NCBI GenBank assembly: GCA_041688815.1
Contig: JBDNHK010000007.1
Span: 20,851-84,850 of the forward strand
From: Rhabdothermincola_A sp041688815
GTDB lineage: Bacteria > Actinomycetota > Acidimicrobiia > Acidimicrobiales > Acidimicrobilacustridaceae
DNA length: 64,000 bases
Direction of reading: 5' to 3'
Below, one piece after another: positions 50,402-58,956 of the stretch (positions within the stretch are counted from its first letter, which is position 1; every line of letters starts with the position of its first letter). The notes below the pieces were generated by a model. It was not told the DNA's origin. It saw only the letters and a list, made by a program, of their open reading frames with translations, and did no database searches. The position numbers and the translations under genes were made by a program.

Positions 50402-51774
50402 GCACGTTCACGGTGACGAGCCCGTTCACCGGAGCGGTCGTGGCCGAGGTGCCCGCCGACGATCAGGACTCGATCGAGGCGGCGGTCGCCGCAGCGCGAT
50501 CGGCGCAGGCGGGGTGGGCCCGTCGAACGCTCGCCGAGCGCGTGGAGATCGTCCGGCGGTTCCGCGCCATTGTCGTCTACCGGCGCGACGAGCTGGCCGA
50601 GCTGTTGACCCTCGAGACCGCCAAGCCCATCACCCAGTCCCGCAACGAGCTCGACGGTGTGGCCCCGCGACTCGACTTCTTCCTGCGGGTGGCCGAGGCC
50701 GCACTCACCACCCGCACCGTCCTCGACGAACCCACGATGGTCGAGCAGGTCGTGGCTGAACCGCTCGGCGTCATCGCCAACGTCTCGGCCTGGAACTACC
50801 CGTGGTTCGTGGGTGTCAACGTGTGGGCTCCGGCCCTGCTGGCCGGCAACGCCGTGATCTACAAGCCGTCGGAGCTGGCGCCGCTCACCGGCGCGGCCGC
50901 GGCGTCGGCATGGCACGAGGCGGGTCTGCCCCGAGATCTCTTCGCCGTCCTCCAGGGCGGCCCCGTCGTGGGCTCGATCCTCGTCGACGCGGACATCGAC
51001 GGCCTCTGCTTCACCGGTTCGCACCCCACCGGTCGGGCCATCGCCGAGCAGGCCGCCGGCCGCATGCTGCCCGTGCAGCTCGAACTCGGAGGTAAGGACC
51101 CTGCGTACGTGGCCGACGACGCCGACCTCGTCGTCGCTGCGGCCTCGTTGGCCGATGGCGCCTTCTACAACGCCGGTCAGAGTTGCTGCGCGGTGGAGCG
51201 CATCTACGTCCAGCACACGGTGCACGATGCCTTCGTCGACGCGTTCGTCGCCGTCGTCGAGGGTTTCCCCATCGGTGACCCGGCCGACGAGCGCACCTAT
51301 CTCGGCCCGCTCACCCGGCCGGGTCAGGAGGCGACCCTCTCGGTGCAGGTCGACGACGCTGTCGCTCGTGGGGCCACGGTGCGCACCGGTGGAGCGCCCC
51401 TCGACGGGCCTGGCCGGTGGTTCGCCCCGACCGTGCTCACCGAGGTCGACCACTCCATGGCGGTGATGGTCGACGAGTCGTTCGGACCGATCATCGGCAT
51501 CATGGCCGTGGCCGACGACGCCGGCGCCGTGGCCCGCATGGCCGACACGGCCTACGGGCTCACCGCCTCGGTGTACAGCGCCGACGAGGGCCGTGCTCGG
51601 GCGCTGTTGGCTCAACTGGCGACGGGGACCGCCTACTGGAACTGCTGCGATCGGGTGAGCCCTCGCCTGCCGTGGTCCGGCCGCGGGCACTCGGGGACCG
51701 GTGTCACCCTGGGGGTCGAGGGACTGAGGGCCTTCACCCGGCCCCGCTCCTGGCACCTGCGCGCACCGGGTTGA
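50398..51774 (+). CDS. Aldehyde dehydrogenase
   Basis: The 458-residue NAD(P)-dependent enzyme has NVSAWNYPWFVGVNVWAPALLAGNAVIYKPSE, the catalytic glutamate in LELGGKDPAYV, the catalytic cysteine in AGQSCCAVERIYV and ESFGPIIGIM. It likely oxidises the gamma-glutamyl aldehyde, the PuuC step. The ATG overlaps the hydrolase stop (ATGA). It is the last gene of the cluster. Confidence 0.93.
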   Translation: MSTFTVTSPFTGAVVAEVPADDQDSIEAAVAAARSAQAGWARRTLAERVEIVRRFRAIVVYRRDELAELLTLETAKPITQSRNELDGVAPRLDFFLRVAEAALTTRTVLDEPTMVEQVVAEPLGVIANVSAWNYPWFVGVNVWAPALLAGNAVIYKPSELAPLTGAAAASAWHEAGLPRDLFAVLQGGPVVGSILVDADIDGLCFTGSHPTGRAIAEQAAGRMLPVQLELGGKDPAYVADDADLVVAAASLADGAFYNAGQSCCAVERIYVQHTVHDAFVDAFVAVVEGFPIGDPADERTYLGPLTRPGQEATLSVQVDDAVARGATVRTGGAPLDGPGRWFAPTVLTEVDHSMAVMVDESFGPIIGIMAVADDAGAVARMADTAYGLTASVYSADEGRARALLAQLATGTAYWNCCDRVSPRLPWSGRGHSGTGVTLGVEGLRAFTRPRSWHLRAPG

Positions 51775-51800
51775 CCGGCGGGACTCCTGCCTGGCTGCGC

Positions 51801-52007
51801 TCAGCGCACCGTTTCCACGTCGTAGCCGGCCTCGTCGATGGCCGCCCGCACGGCGTCCTCGGCGGCGTTCCCCTCGACCCGGACGGTCCTGGCGTCGATG
51901 TCGACGACGACCGAGTCGACGTCGGTGAGCACACCGACCTCTCGTTCGATCGCGACCTTGCAGTGGTCACAGGAGATACCGGGAACGGTGTAGGTGCGGG
52001 TCGTCAC
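51801..52007 (-). CDS. copZ: Heavy-metal-associated domain protein (CopZ-like copper chaperone)
   Basis: The 68-residue protein has the metal site GISCDHCKVAI (C13, C16) and the ferredoxin-like HMA fold with a closing GYDVE strand. The GTG at 52007 was chosen because GGAGG (52013-52017) lies five bases upstream; the ATG at 52034 lies before this site. It is divergent from csoR, a copper repressor, which supports copper as the metal. No CopA ATPase gene is present here. Confidence 0.88.
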   Translation of the reverse strand: MTTRTYTVPGISCDHCKVAIEREVGVLTDVDSVVVDIDARTVRVEGNAAEDAVRAAIDEAGYDVETVR

Positions 52008-52064
52008 GACAACCTCCGGGTGGGGAACTTCCACTGAACCCTACCCCCCCTCCCTACCAGCCGC

Positions 52065-52070
52065 TACGAT
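52065..52070 (+). promoter_or_regulatory. Leaderless -10 of csoR with adjacent C-tract
   Basis: TACGAT is 6 bases before the csoR ATG. Just upstream, 52038-52060 has an unusual C-rich run with two direct CCCTACC words. CsoR operators are often C/G-tract sequences with TA ends, so this is the likely operator region shared by copZ and csoR, though no clear inverted repeat is visible. Confidence 0.45.
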
Positions 52071-52076
52071 TCGGAC

Positions 52077-52364
52077 ATGGCCACCCGTGGGTACACGCTG
52101 AGCAAAGATCAGTACCTCGCCCGACTCCGCCGCATCGAAGGCCAGGTACGGGGGTTGCAGGGGATGATCGACGACGACAAGTACTGCATCGACGTCCTCA
52201 CCCAGATCGCCTCGGTCACCAAGGCGCTCCAGGGTGTCGGTCTGGGTCTGCTCGACGAGCACCTGCACCACTGTGTGATGGCTGCGGCGCAGGAGAGTGC
52301 CGATGCGGGCGACGCCAAGCTCGACGAGGCGATGTCGGCCATCGAGCGGATGCTGCGCACCTGA
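52077..52364 (+). CDS. csoR: CsoR-family copper-sensing repressor
   Basis: The 95-residue helical protein has RLRRIEGQVRGLQGMI and the copper ligands C37, H62 and C66 in the C-x24-H-x3-C order of mycobacterial CsoR. Binding Cu(I) releases it from DNA. The divergent copZ gene is the expected target. The ATG is preceded at 6 bases by TACGAT with no Shine-Dalgarno. Confidence 0.93.
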   Translation: MATRGYTLSKDQYLARLRRIEGQVRGLQGMIDDDKYCIDVLTQIASVTKALQGVGLGLLDEHLHHCVMAAAQESADAGDAKLDEAMSAIERMLRT

Positions 52365-52401
52365 GCCGACGCGCTCCGGAGAGGCCGGCCCGGCCGCCGG
52401 C

Positions 52402-53229
52402 CTAGAACAGAGCCGCTCGGACCATGGCCAGCTCGACCCGTCCGCCGCGCTCGGCGGTGAGCGAGGGGTCGTACCGGTAACCCCGGGGATGGGTGAAGTT
52501 CGCCAGCCCGTCGGGTTCACGCAGTTGGGTACCGAGCACGTAGCGCACCAGGGCCCCCTTCAACAGCTTGTTCCAGTGGCTCACGGCGGTGAACTGACGT
52601 TCGCCATGACGGGTGGGATCCTCGTCGAGGAACCGCACGGCGATGATCGCCGCGGGCGCCCCGCGTTCCGAACCGGCTGGCGGAGGAGCCCAGGCCGCCC
52701 GGTGCTCGTTGGGCAGGAGATCCCAGACGACCCGTCCGGCGACCATCGGCGCCAACGCTTCGGTGACTGCCGGCCGCCACCACGTCGACAGCTTGCCCAT
52801 CGGCGCCAGCGCCGCACCCATCTTCAGCTTGTAGTCAGGGATGGGGTCACCCGGCTGCACCAGCCCCCAGAGGCCCGAGAAGACCACCACCTGCGCCCGC
52901 AGGCGGTTCCGGTCACGGGGTCCGAGCGACGAGGCGTCGAGGGCGTCGTAGAGCACGCCGGTGTAGCGCTCGATGGCCGGTCGCGTGGGGGCATCACTCG
53001 TGCTCAGGTTCGTCGCGATCGCGGTTTCGAGGGCCGATCCCTTCACTCCCAGCAGGTGCCCCCGGGCGGCCACCGGGCCTCGCATCGCTTTCGTCAGGCC
53101 GGCCATGACCTGCTGGCGACGGTCGTCGAGCTGGGGGAAGGCCCCGTGGCCCGGCGACCACGGTCGGCCGGTGCCGCCGGGGGCCTTCCCTTCGGACGGG
53201 GGCAGCAGGACGACGGGGGTTCGGCTCAT
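52402..53229 (-). CDS. yaaA: YaaA-family peroxide stress protein
   Basis: YaaA lowers free iron during peroxide stress in E. coli. The 275-residue protein has LLPPSEGKAPGG at the N-terminus, RYTGVLYDALD, VFSGLWGLVQPGDPIPDYKLKMG and VWDLLPNEH, all diagnostic for the family, and SHWNKLLKGALVRY near the end. The ATG at 53229 gives the normal family start. It is divergent from the MgtE_N gene, with a 330-base spacer. Confidence 0.92.
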   Translation of the reverse strand: MSRTPVVLLPPSEGKAPGGTGRPWSPGHGAFPQLDDRRQQVMAGLTKAMRGPVAARGHLLGVKGSALETAIATNLSTSDAPTRPAIERYTGVLYDALDASSLGPRDRNRLRAQVVVFSGLWGLVQPGDPIPDYKLKMGAALAPMGKLSTWWRPAVTEALAPMVAGRVVWDLLPNEHRAAWAPPPAGSERGAPAAIIAVRFLDEDPTRHGERQFTAVSHWNKLLKGALVRYVLGTQLREPDGLANFTHPRGYRYDPSLTAERGGRVELAMVRAALF

Positions 53230-53393
53230 GGCCCGCCATGTTGCCCGCCTCACCCCGGTCGGCCGGGCATCGGACGAGGAACGGGGGTGGCGCCGAGTCG
53301 GTGTGAGCGACGAGAGGGAGGGGAACGGGTTGGGTCGTGGTAGACACGCAGCGGCCCGTGTCCGGCCGTGTGGACGACCGAGGAGGTGAGGAC

Positions 53394-53459
53394 ATGCCCG
53401 AGTGTGAACCCCCAAGTAGCGTCGCCTGTCCCCGCCCCACCCCCGGTCGCCGTCGCTGA
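53394..53459 (+). CDS. Proline-rich 21-residue leader ORF before the MgtE_N/Nramp genes
   Basis: An ATG with a near-perfect Shine-Dalgarno (AGGAGGTGAG, 53381-53390) opens a 21-codon frame reading MPECEPPSSVACPRPTPGRRR minus one residue count for length; six of the residues are proline and the end is three arginines. It lies about 100 bases before the MgtE_N gene and in a different frame. A hairpin GCCGACG/CGTCGGC (53475-53494) lies between them. Proline-rich leader peptides with acidic-proline pairs control Mg2+ transporter genes such as Salmonella mgtA. A similar role is inferred. The rest of 53230-53559 shows no gene and no riboswitch class I could recognise. Confidence 0.55.
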   Translation: MPECEPPSSVACPRPTPGRRR

Positions 53460-53559
53460 CACCGCTCCGGCATCGCCGACGTCGCGGCGTCGGCTCGTCA
53501 CACTCTGTGGACGAGGAGGAGGTGGTGGCTTCGTGCCCGATCCTGCCAGGAGGCCCGCC

Positions 53560-54888
53560 ATGGTCAGTCCCCTCAACGCGCCGCGCGCCCTGCGCCAGCG
53601 CCGCCAGCAGCGCACGCAGCGCCTGCTCGCCCTCGAAGCCGTCTCCGAATCGCTGCTGTCGGTCGCCACGCTCACCGGCGCGCCCGTCGTTCACAGCTCC
53701 GGCACCGAGGTGGGCCGGCTCGTCGACATCGTCGTGCGATGGGAGGGCGAGCCCTACCCGCCCCTCACCGGTCTGGTGGTGCGGGTCGGGCGCCGGTTGG
53801 CGTGGGTGCCCGCCGACAAGATCGAGGAGATGAGCGCCCGTTCGGTCGTGCTGCGGTCGGTGAAGTTCGACCTGCGCGACGTGGTGCGGCGCGACAACGA
53901 GGTGCGTCTCGCCGACGACGTCCTCGATCATCAGATGGTCGACGTCGACGGGGTCCGCGTGTTCCGCGCCGCCGATCTGTTCCTGGCCCGGGTCGGCTCG
54001 GCTTACCGCCTGGTGGGCGCCGACGTGGGTCTCGGCACGTTGGTGCGTCGTCTGGGCCCGGCCCGCTGGCGCGCCCAACCCCACCCCGACCGGGTCATCG
54101 ACTGGGCGGCCATCCAGCCGTTCTCCCAACCCGGTGAGCCGGTGCGCATGCGCCGCCCCAACGGTGAGCTGCACCGCCTCCGTCCCGGTGAGCTGGCCGA
54201 TCTGCTCGAGGAGCTGGGTCGGTCGCAGCGCCAGGAGCTCCTCGATGCTCTCGACGAGGAGACGGCGGCCGACGCCCTCGAGGAGATGGAGGCCGACGAG
54301 TTGAGCGCCCTGCTGCGCGAAGTCGACCCCGAACGGGCCGCCTCGCTGGTCGCTCAGATGGAGCCCGACGAGGCCGCCGACGCTCTCCGGGACCTCGACG
54401 AGGAGACCCGTGACCAACTACTCGCGGCGATGCCCGTCGACGTGGCCGCCGTTCTCACCGATCTCCTCGACTACGACGAGGCCACCGCCGGCGGGGCCAT
54501 GACCACCATGGTGCTGGTGTGCGAGGGCGACGCCACCGTGGCCGAGGCCCGCCGCCGCCTCCTCGGCCGCCGGGAGCACCTCGGTGACATCGACGGTGTA
54601 CTCGTCGTCGACACCGAGGGGGTACTGGTGGACGACGTCTCGATGGGCGAGCTCTTCGTGGCCGAACCCGATCAGCGTCTGCGCGACCTGTTCACCGAGC
54701 CCGCTCCGGTCACCGTCACCGTCGATGTCGCGCTGGCCGATGTGGTCGACGCCTTCGTGGAGAACCGGGGCTCATCGGTGGTGGTCGTCGACGACGACGG
54801 GCGGCCGATGGGTCGCATCCTCGCCGACGACGTGGTCGACGCCCTTCTCCCCGATCGCCGCCGCCGACTCTCCGGGCTGCTGTCGTAG
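53560..54888 (+). CDS. PRC-barrel + MgtE_N + CBS cytosolic regulator of a cation transporter
   Basis: The 442-residue protein is soluble. Residues about 40-130 resemble PRC-barrel repeats (SGTEVGRLVDIVVRW, then LVVRVGRRLAWVP). Residues about 205-310 are an MgtE N-terminal superhelix (LADLLEELGRSQRQELLDALDEE, then VDPERAASLVAQMEPDEAADAL). A CBS pair follows (about 310-435). In MgtE channels these two domains sense Mg2+, but here no channel is attached; the next gene encodes the membrane part. The ATG has AGGAGG six bases upstream; a GTG at 53533 is an alternative. Confidence 0.88.
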   Translation: MVSPLNAPRALRQRRQQRTQRLLALEAVSESLLSVATLTGAPVVHSSGTEVGRLVDIVVRWEGEPYPPLTGLVVRVGRRLAWVPADKIEEMSARSVVLRSVKFDLRDVVRRDNEVRLADDVLDHQMVDVDGVRVFRAADLFLARVGSAYRLVGADVGLGTLVRRLGPARWRAQPHPDRVIDWAAIQPFSQPGEPVRMRRPNGELHRLRPGELADLLEELGRSQRQELLDALDEETAADALEEMEADELSALLREVDPERAASLVAQMEPDEAADALRDLDEETRDQLLAAMPVDVAAVLTDLLDYDEATAGGAMTTMVLVCEGDATVAEARRRLLGRREHLGDIDGVLVVDTEGVLVDDVSMGELFVAEPDQRLRDLFTEPAPVTVTVDVALADVVDAFVENRGSSVVVVDDDGRPMGRILADDVVDALLPDRRRRLSGLLS

Positions 54889-54899
54889 ATCGGTCGACC

Positions 54900-56180
54900 A
54901 TGAGCGATCCGCATCCGCCCGCCGCCGACGCCCCCGCGCCGCGGGGGCGTCGGCGCGCCCGGTGGAAGCTCTGGATGCTCGTGCTCGGCCCGGGGCTGAT
55001 CGCCGCCAACGCCGGCAACGACGCCGGTGGGGTGGCCACCTACGCGTCGGCGGGCTCGTTGTTCGGGTACCGCACCCTCTTCGTCATGCTCCTCGTCACC
55101 GTGGCTCTGGTGATCGTGCAGGAGATGTCGGCTCGCCTCGGTGCGTTCACCGGTGAGGGCCTCATGGCGCTCATTCGGGAGCACTTCCCGTTGCGGGCCG
55201 CGACCTTCGCCATCGTGTGCCTGGTCGTCGCCAACCTGGGTCTCGTGGTCTCGGAGTTCGCAGGGATCGGCGCCGCCTTCGAGCTGTTCGGGGTCTCCCG
55301 GTACGTGTCGATCCCGATCGCTGCGCTGGTGATCTGGGGGGTGGTGGTGTTCGGCAACTACCGCTACGCCGAGCGGGTTTTCCTGGTGCTGGCCCTGGCC
55401 TTCGTCGCCTACCCCGTTGCGGCCGTGCTGGCCCGGCCGGACTGGGGGGAGGTGGCCTCCAACCTGTTCGTGCCCGACTTCGTGGCCGACAAGGCGTTCC
55501 TGTTCATCGTCGTCGCCCTCATCGGCACGACCATCACGCCCTACATGCAGCTGTACCAGGCGGCCGCCGTCGCCGATCGGGGCACTGGTGCCGACGACTA
55601 CGCGATGGTGCGCGCCGACAGCATCGTGGGGTCGGTGCTGGCCAACCTCGTCAGCATGGCCATCATCATCGCCACGGCGGCCGCCATCGGCGGGAGCGGC
55701 TCGCTCGGCTCGGCGGCCGACGCGGCGCGAGCCCTCGAACCGGTGGCCGGCGCCGGAGCCCAGATCCTCTTCGGGATCGGTCTACTCGGCGCCTCCGCGT
55801 TGGCGGCGGCGATCGTGCCGTTGGCCACGGCCTATGCGGTGGCCGAAGCCCTCGGCGTCGAGCGCTCGGTGTCGCGCACGTTCCGGGAGGCGCCGTTGTT
55901 CCTCGGGATCTTCACCGGCCTGATCGTGATCGGTGCCTCGGTGGCGCTCATTCCCGGCAATCTCATCGAGTTGCTCCTCGGCATGCAGGTGCTGAACGGC
56001 GTCATCACGCCGATCGTTCTCACGTTCATCCTGGTGCTGGCCAACCGCCGGTCCGTGCTCGGTGACGCCGTCAACGGCCCGCGCTTTCGCGCCGTGGCCC
56101 TCGTCTGCGTGGTGGTGATCGCCGTGCTGGCGGCGGCGGTGGTCGTGCAGACGGTGATCGGCTGGTTCGGGTTCGGCTGA
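54900..56180 (+). CDS. Nramp-related divalent cation transporter
   Basis: The 426-residue protein has 11 membrane helices in the Nramp order. Helix 1 reads GPGLIAANAGNDAGGVATY, where manganese Nramp proteins have DPGN. Helix 6 reads TTITPYMQLYQ in place of the MPH motif. Both are metal-coordinating positions, so the ion is likely not the usual Mn2+/Fe2+. The paired MgtE_N-CBS protein suggests Mg2+, as in the Nramp-related Mg transporters known from some Actinobacteria (inference). It starts 11 bases after its partner gene. Confidence 0.85.
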   Translation: MSDPHPPAADAPAPRGRRRARWKLWMLVLGPGLIAANAGNDAGGVATYASAGSLFGYRTLFVMLLVTVALVIVQEMSARLGAFTGEGLMALIREHFPLRAATFAIVCLVVANLGLVVSEFAGIGAAFELFGVSRYVSIPIAALVIWGVVVFGNYRYAERVFLVLALAFVAYPVAAVLARPDWGEVASNLFVPDFVADKAFLFIVVALIGTTITPYMQLYQAAAVADRGTGADDYAMVRADSIVGSVLANLVSMAIIIATAAAIGGSGSLGSAADAARALEPVAGAGAQILFGIGLLGASALAAAIVPLATAYAVAEALGVERSVSRTFREAPLFLGIFTGLIVIGASVALIPGNLIELLLGMQVLNGVITPIVLTFILVLANRRSVLGDAVNGPRFRAVALVCVVVIAVLAAAVVVQTVIGWFGFG

Positions 56181-56258
56181 CCTCTGCCCACGGGCCCGGC
56201 CGGCCGCCTATCGACTCGGTGCGGGACGATCCGCCCGCCGGAACGGGAGAGAGCTGAC

Positions 56259-56542
56259 GTGATCCACGCTGACTTCACCGAGTTCAAGGAGACCACGGGC
56301 GCCGACCCGTTCACCCTCCAGAACAAGAAGCTGTTGAAGGTCTTCCTCCAGTACGGCCCGGTGAAGGCCCGGATCGGTGCGATGGTGGCCTATCAGGGGG
56401 ACGCCGAGTTCTCCCACGGGGGTCCGGGGGCGCGGCCGGCTGGATGAAGTCGAAGATGACCGGCGAGGGGGTGCCGGTCATGGACGTGACGGGCACGGGC
56501 GTGGTGCAGGGCGCGGGCACGAAGTCCGGCATCGGCTTCTAG
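56259..56542 (+). pseudogene. AIM24-family protein, frameshifted and truncated
   Basis: The first 50 residues (MIHADFTEFKET, NKKLLKVFLQYGPVKARIGAMVAYQG) are a clear AIM24/DUF124 N-terminus. The frame then goes wrong in a G-rich stretch. Adding one G to the five-G run at 56418-56422 restores HGGSGGAAGWMKSKMTGEGV and VMDVTGTG, which is the next conserved part. Even so, a stop at 56540-56542 ends the protein at about 95 residues, less than half the family length. It is therefore a gene remnant. The conserved start and its GGGAGAG site are intact. Confidence 0.8.
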
Positions 56543-56558
56543 CCGGCCTCCGGTGTGA

Positions 56559-57440
56559 TCAGGCCGGGGGGCGCGGGGGTCGACCGGCGGCCGAGAGGGC
56601 CACGACCCTGGCCTTCTCCCATGCCGGGACCCGGGCCCGCTGGGTGAACACGTCGTAGCCGTTGTCCTCGATGCGGTCGAGGATCTCGGCGTAGAGCCGA
56701 CGTGCCGCCCAGATGCCCCGCGCCGACGACGCCGGCAGGTCGCGGATCCCGAGGTCGGCGGCGGCGTAGAGCTGGTGGCAGCGTTCGATCTCGAAGCGCA
56801 TCAGGTGGATCCACGCGGCATCGACGCTGCGCCGGTGCGGGTCGGCGCCGAACCGGTGTAGGTCCTCCTGCGGGATGTAGATCCGCCCGCGGTCGAGGTC
56901 CTCGCCGACATCGCGCAGGAAGTTCGTGAGCTGGAAGGCGATCCCGAGGGCCCGGGCGCCCTGGCGCGCCGCGTCGTTCGGTGGTTCCAGGATGGGCATC
57001 ATCATCTCGCCGATCACCGCCGCCGAGCCGTCGACGTAGACCTCGAGGTCGGCCCACGTCTCGTAGGTCTCGACGGTGAGGTCCATGGTCATGGAGTGAA
57101 GGAAGCGCACGAACAGGTCGACGTCGAGGTCGAATGCCTTCACCGTGTGCAGTACCGCCTTCAGGACGAGGTCGTCGGAGGCGCCGCGTTCGAGGTCGGT
57201 GAAGAAGCGGTCGGAGAAGTCCTTCAGGGCCGCTTCGCGTTCGGCCACGGTGCCGAAGCCCGGGTCGTCGACGATCTCGTCGGCGAAGCGGCAGAACCCG
57301 TAGAGGGCGTGCACATGGTGACGTTTCACCCGGGGCAGCGCGTAGGTGGCCCAGTAGTACGTGGTGCCGAAGGCCCGGTTCAGGCGACGGCACTCCTCGT
57401 AGGACTGCTCGAGCGTGACCGGGCCGCTCCCCTGCTTCAC
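56559..57440 (-). CDS. crtB: Phytoene synthase
   Basis: CrtB joins two GGPP to phytoene. The 293-residue protein has YALPRVKRHHVHALYGFCRFADEIVDD with the first aspartate-rich motif, and FQLTNFLRDVGEDLDRGRIYIP with the second (DVGED), plus IPQEDL. It is complete. The GTG start overlaps the crtI stop (GTGA). No GGPP synthase gene is in the window. Confidence 0.95.
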   Translation of the reverse strand: MKQGSGPVTLEQSYEECRRLNRAFGTTYYWATYALPRVKRHHVHALYGFCRFADEIVDDPGFGTVAEREAALKDFSDRFFTDLERGASDDLVLKAVLHTVKAFDLDVDLFVRFLHSMTMDLTVETYETWADLEVYVDGSAAVIGEMMMPILEPPNDAARQGARALGIAFQLTNFLRDVGEDLDRGRIYIPQEDLHRFGADPHRRSVDAAWIHLMRFEIERCHQLYAAADLGIRDLPASSARGIWAARRLYAEILDRIEDNGYDVFTQRARVPAWEKARVVALSAAGRPPRPPA

Positions 57441-58906
57441 TCCAACCCGGCGACCCGTTCGGCCGCCAGCCGTCCGCTCACCAACACCATCGGCACCCCC
57501 ACACCGGGCACCGTACCGGAACCGGCGAACACCAGGCCGGGGGCGTGTCGGGTGACGTTGTTGGGCCGGAAGGGTCCGCTCTGGAACAAGGTGTGGGCCA
57601 ACGCGAACGGGGTGCCCCGCTCCATGCCCTGTTGCTCCCAGTCCATGGGGTCGACCAGGCGTTCGACGGCGATGTCGGTGGGGTAGCCCAGCTTGGCGAT
57701 GCGCTCGAGCAGATCGTTTCGGGCCCGGTCCCGTTCGGTGGTCCAGTTCACCTTGCCGTCGAGGTTGGGGCACGGCTCGAGCACGTAGAGCACGCTGTCG
57801 CCGTCGGGGGCCATGCTCGGTTCGTCGACCGTGGGCACGCTGACCAGGATCGACGGGTCGGGCATCCGCACCCCCTCGTGGAGCAGGGCCTTGAAGGCGC
57901 CCTTCCAGTCGTCGCCGAAGTGGATGTTGTGGTGGGCGGCCTCGGGGCCGGGCTGGCCGTGAAGGCCCACGTGCCACAGGATGCACGAGGGCGAGTACGC
58001 GCCGCGCCGGGCCTGGAGGGGCATCGGTGTGCCCGGGAGCAGCGTGCGGTAGGCGATGGGGAGGTCGGGGTTGCAGACCACGGCGTCGGCCCCCACGATC
58101 TCGCCGTCGGTGGTGCGCACCCCCGTGACCCGACCCGAGGTGCCCTCGGCCAGCATGATGCGGTCGATCGGGGTGTCGTAGCGGAACTCCACGCCATGGT
58201 CGACGAGAGCGGCGGCCATGGATGCCGGGATGGCCGGCATGCCCCCTTCGGGGTGGTACACCCCGGCGATCGAGTCCATGTAGGTGATGATGCAGTAGAC
58301 GGCGAGGGCCTCGAACGGGGCGAGGCCGGCGTAGAGGGCCTGGAAGCCGAAGACCTTGTGGAGTCGTTCGTCGGCGAAGTAGTCGTTCACCTTGGCCGAG
58401 AGCTTGCGGAACCCACCCATGCGCAGCAGTCGCAGCGCTGGTCCCAACGGTCGGGCCAGTTGCAGCGGTGAGTCGAAGTTGCGGTCGATGAAGTTGGGCA
58501 TCTCCACGGCGTAGAGCTCGCTCAGCCAGTCGGCGAAGCGGTGGAACGCTGCGGCCTCCTGGGGGCCGCACACCTCGGCGATCTCGGCGGCCATGGCTTC
58601 GCGTCCCCGCCGTACGTGCAGCACGCTGCCGTCGGCGAACGTGGTCCGGTAGAGCGGATCGATGGGCCGCATGGTGAGGTAGGCGCGAGGGTCGGCCCCG
58701 AGGGCGTGGAAGCAGTCGTCGACCAGCTCGGGCATGGTGAACACCGTCGGGCCGGCATCGAACCGGTAGCCGTCGATCTCGAGGGCATGGGCCCGACCAC
58801 CCGGCCCGGACTGCTTCTCGAGCACCAGGACATCGTGTCCGGCGCCACGGAGGTGACAGGCGGCGGACAGCCCGGCGAGCCCGGCGCCGACGACGACGAC
58901 CCGCAT
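57437..58906 (-). CDS. crtI: Phytoene desaturase
   Basis: CrtI introduces the double bonds from phytoene to lycopene. The 489-residue protein has the FAD motif VVVVGAGLAGLSAACHL, EKQSGPGGRA, FDAGPTVFTMP, and the C-terminal signature GTVPGVGVPMVLVSGRLAAE. The ATG at 58906 was chosen as the start of the FAD motif. It is followed by crtB in one operon and is divergent from the cyclase genes. Confidence 0.95.
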   Translation of the reverse strand: MRVVVVGAGLAGLSAACHLRGAGHDVLVLEKQSGPGGRAHALEIDGYRFDAGPTVFTMPELVDDCFHALGADPRAYLTMRPIDPLYRTTFADGSVLHVRRGREAMAAEIAEVCGPQEAAAFHRFADWLSELYAVEMPNFIDRNFDSPLQLARPLGPALRLLRMGGFRKLSAKVNDYFADERLHKVFGFQALYAGLAPFEALAVYCIITYMDSIAGVYHPEGGMPAIPASMAAALVDHGVEFRYDTPIDRIMLAEGTSGRVTGVRTTDGEIVGADAVVCNPDLPIAYRTLLPGTPMPLQARRGAYSPSCILWHVGLHGQPGPEAAHHNIHFGDDWKGAFKALLHEGVRMPDPSILVSVPTVDEPSMAPDGDSVLYVLEPCPNLDGKVNWTTERDRARNDLLERIAKLGYPTDIAVERLVDPMDWEQQGMERGTPFALAHTLFQSGPFRPNNVTRHAPGLVFAGSGTVPGVGVPMVLVSGRLAAERVAGLE

Positions 58907-58956
58907 CAGGTGTCGCTCTCGGTCCGCCCACCGGGGGAGAGTGCGCTGTCGCCACC

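Noticed and set aside
53230..53559. A known Mg2+ or Mn2+ riboswitch (M-box, yybP-ykoY) before the MgtE_N gene.
   Set aside because: I could not find the conserved core sequences of either class. The leader ORF is the better-supported feature.
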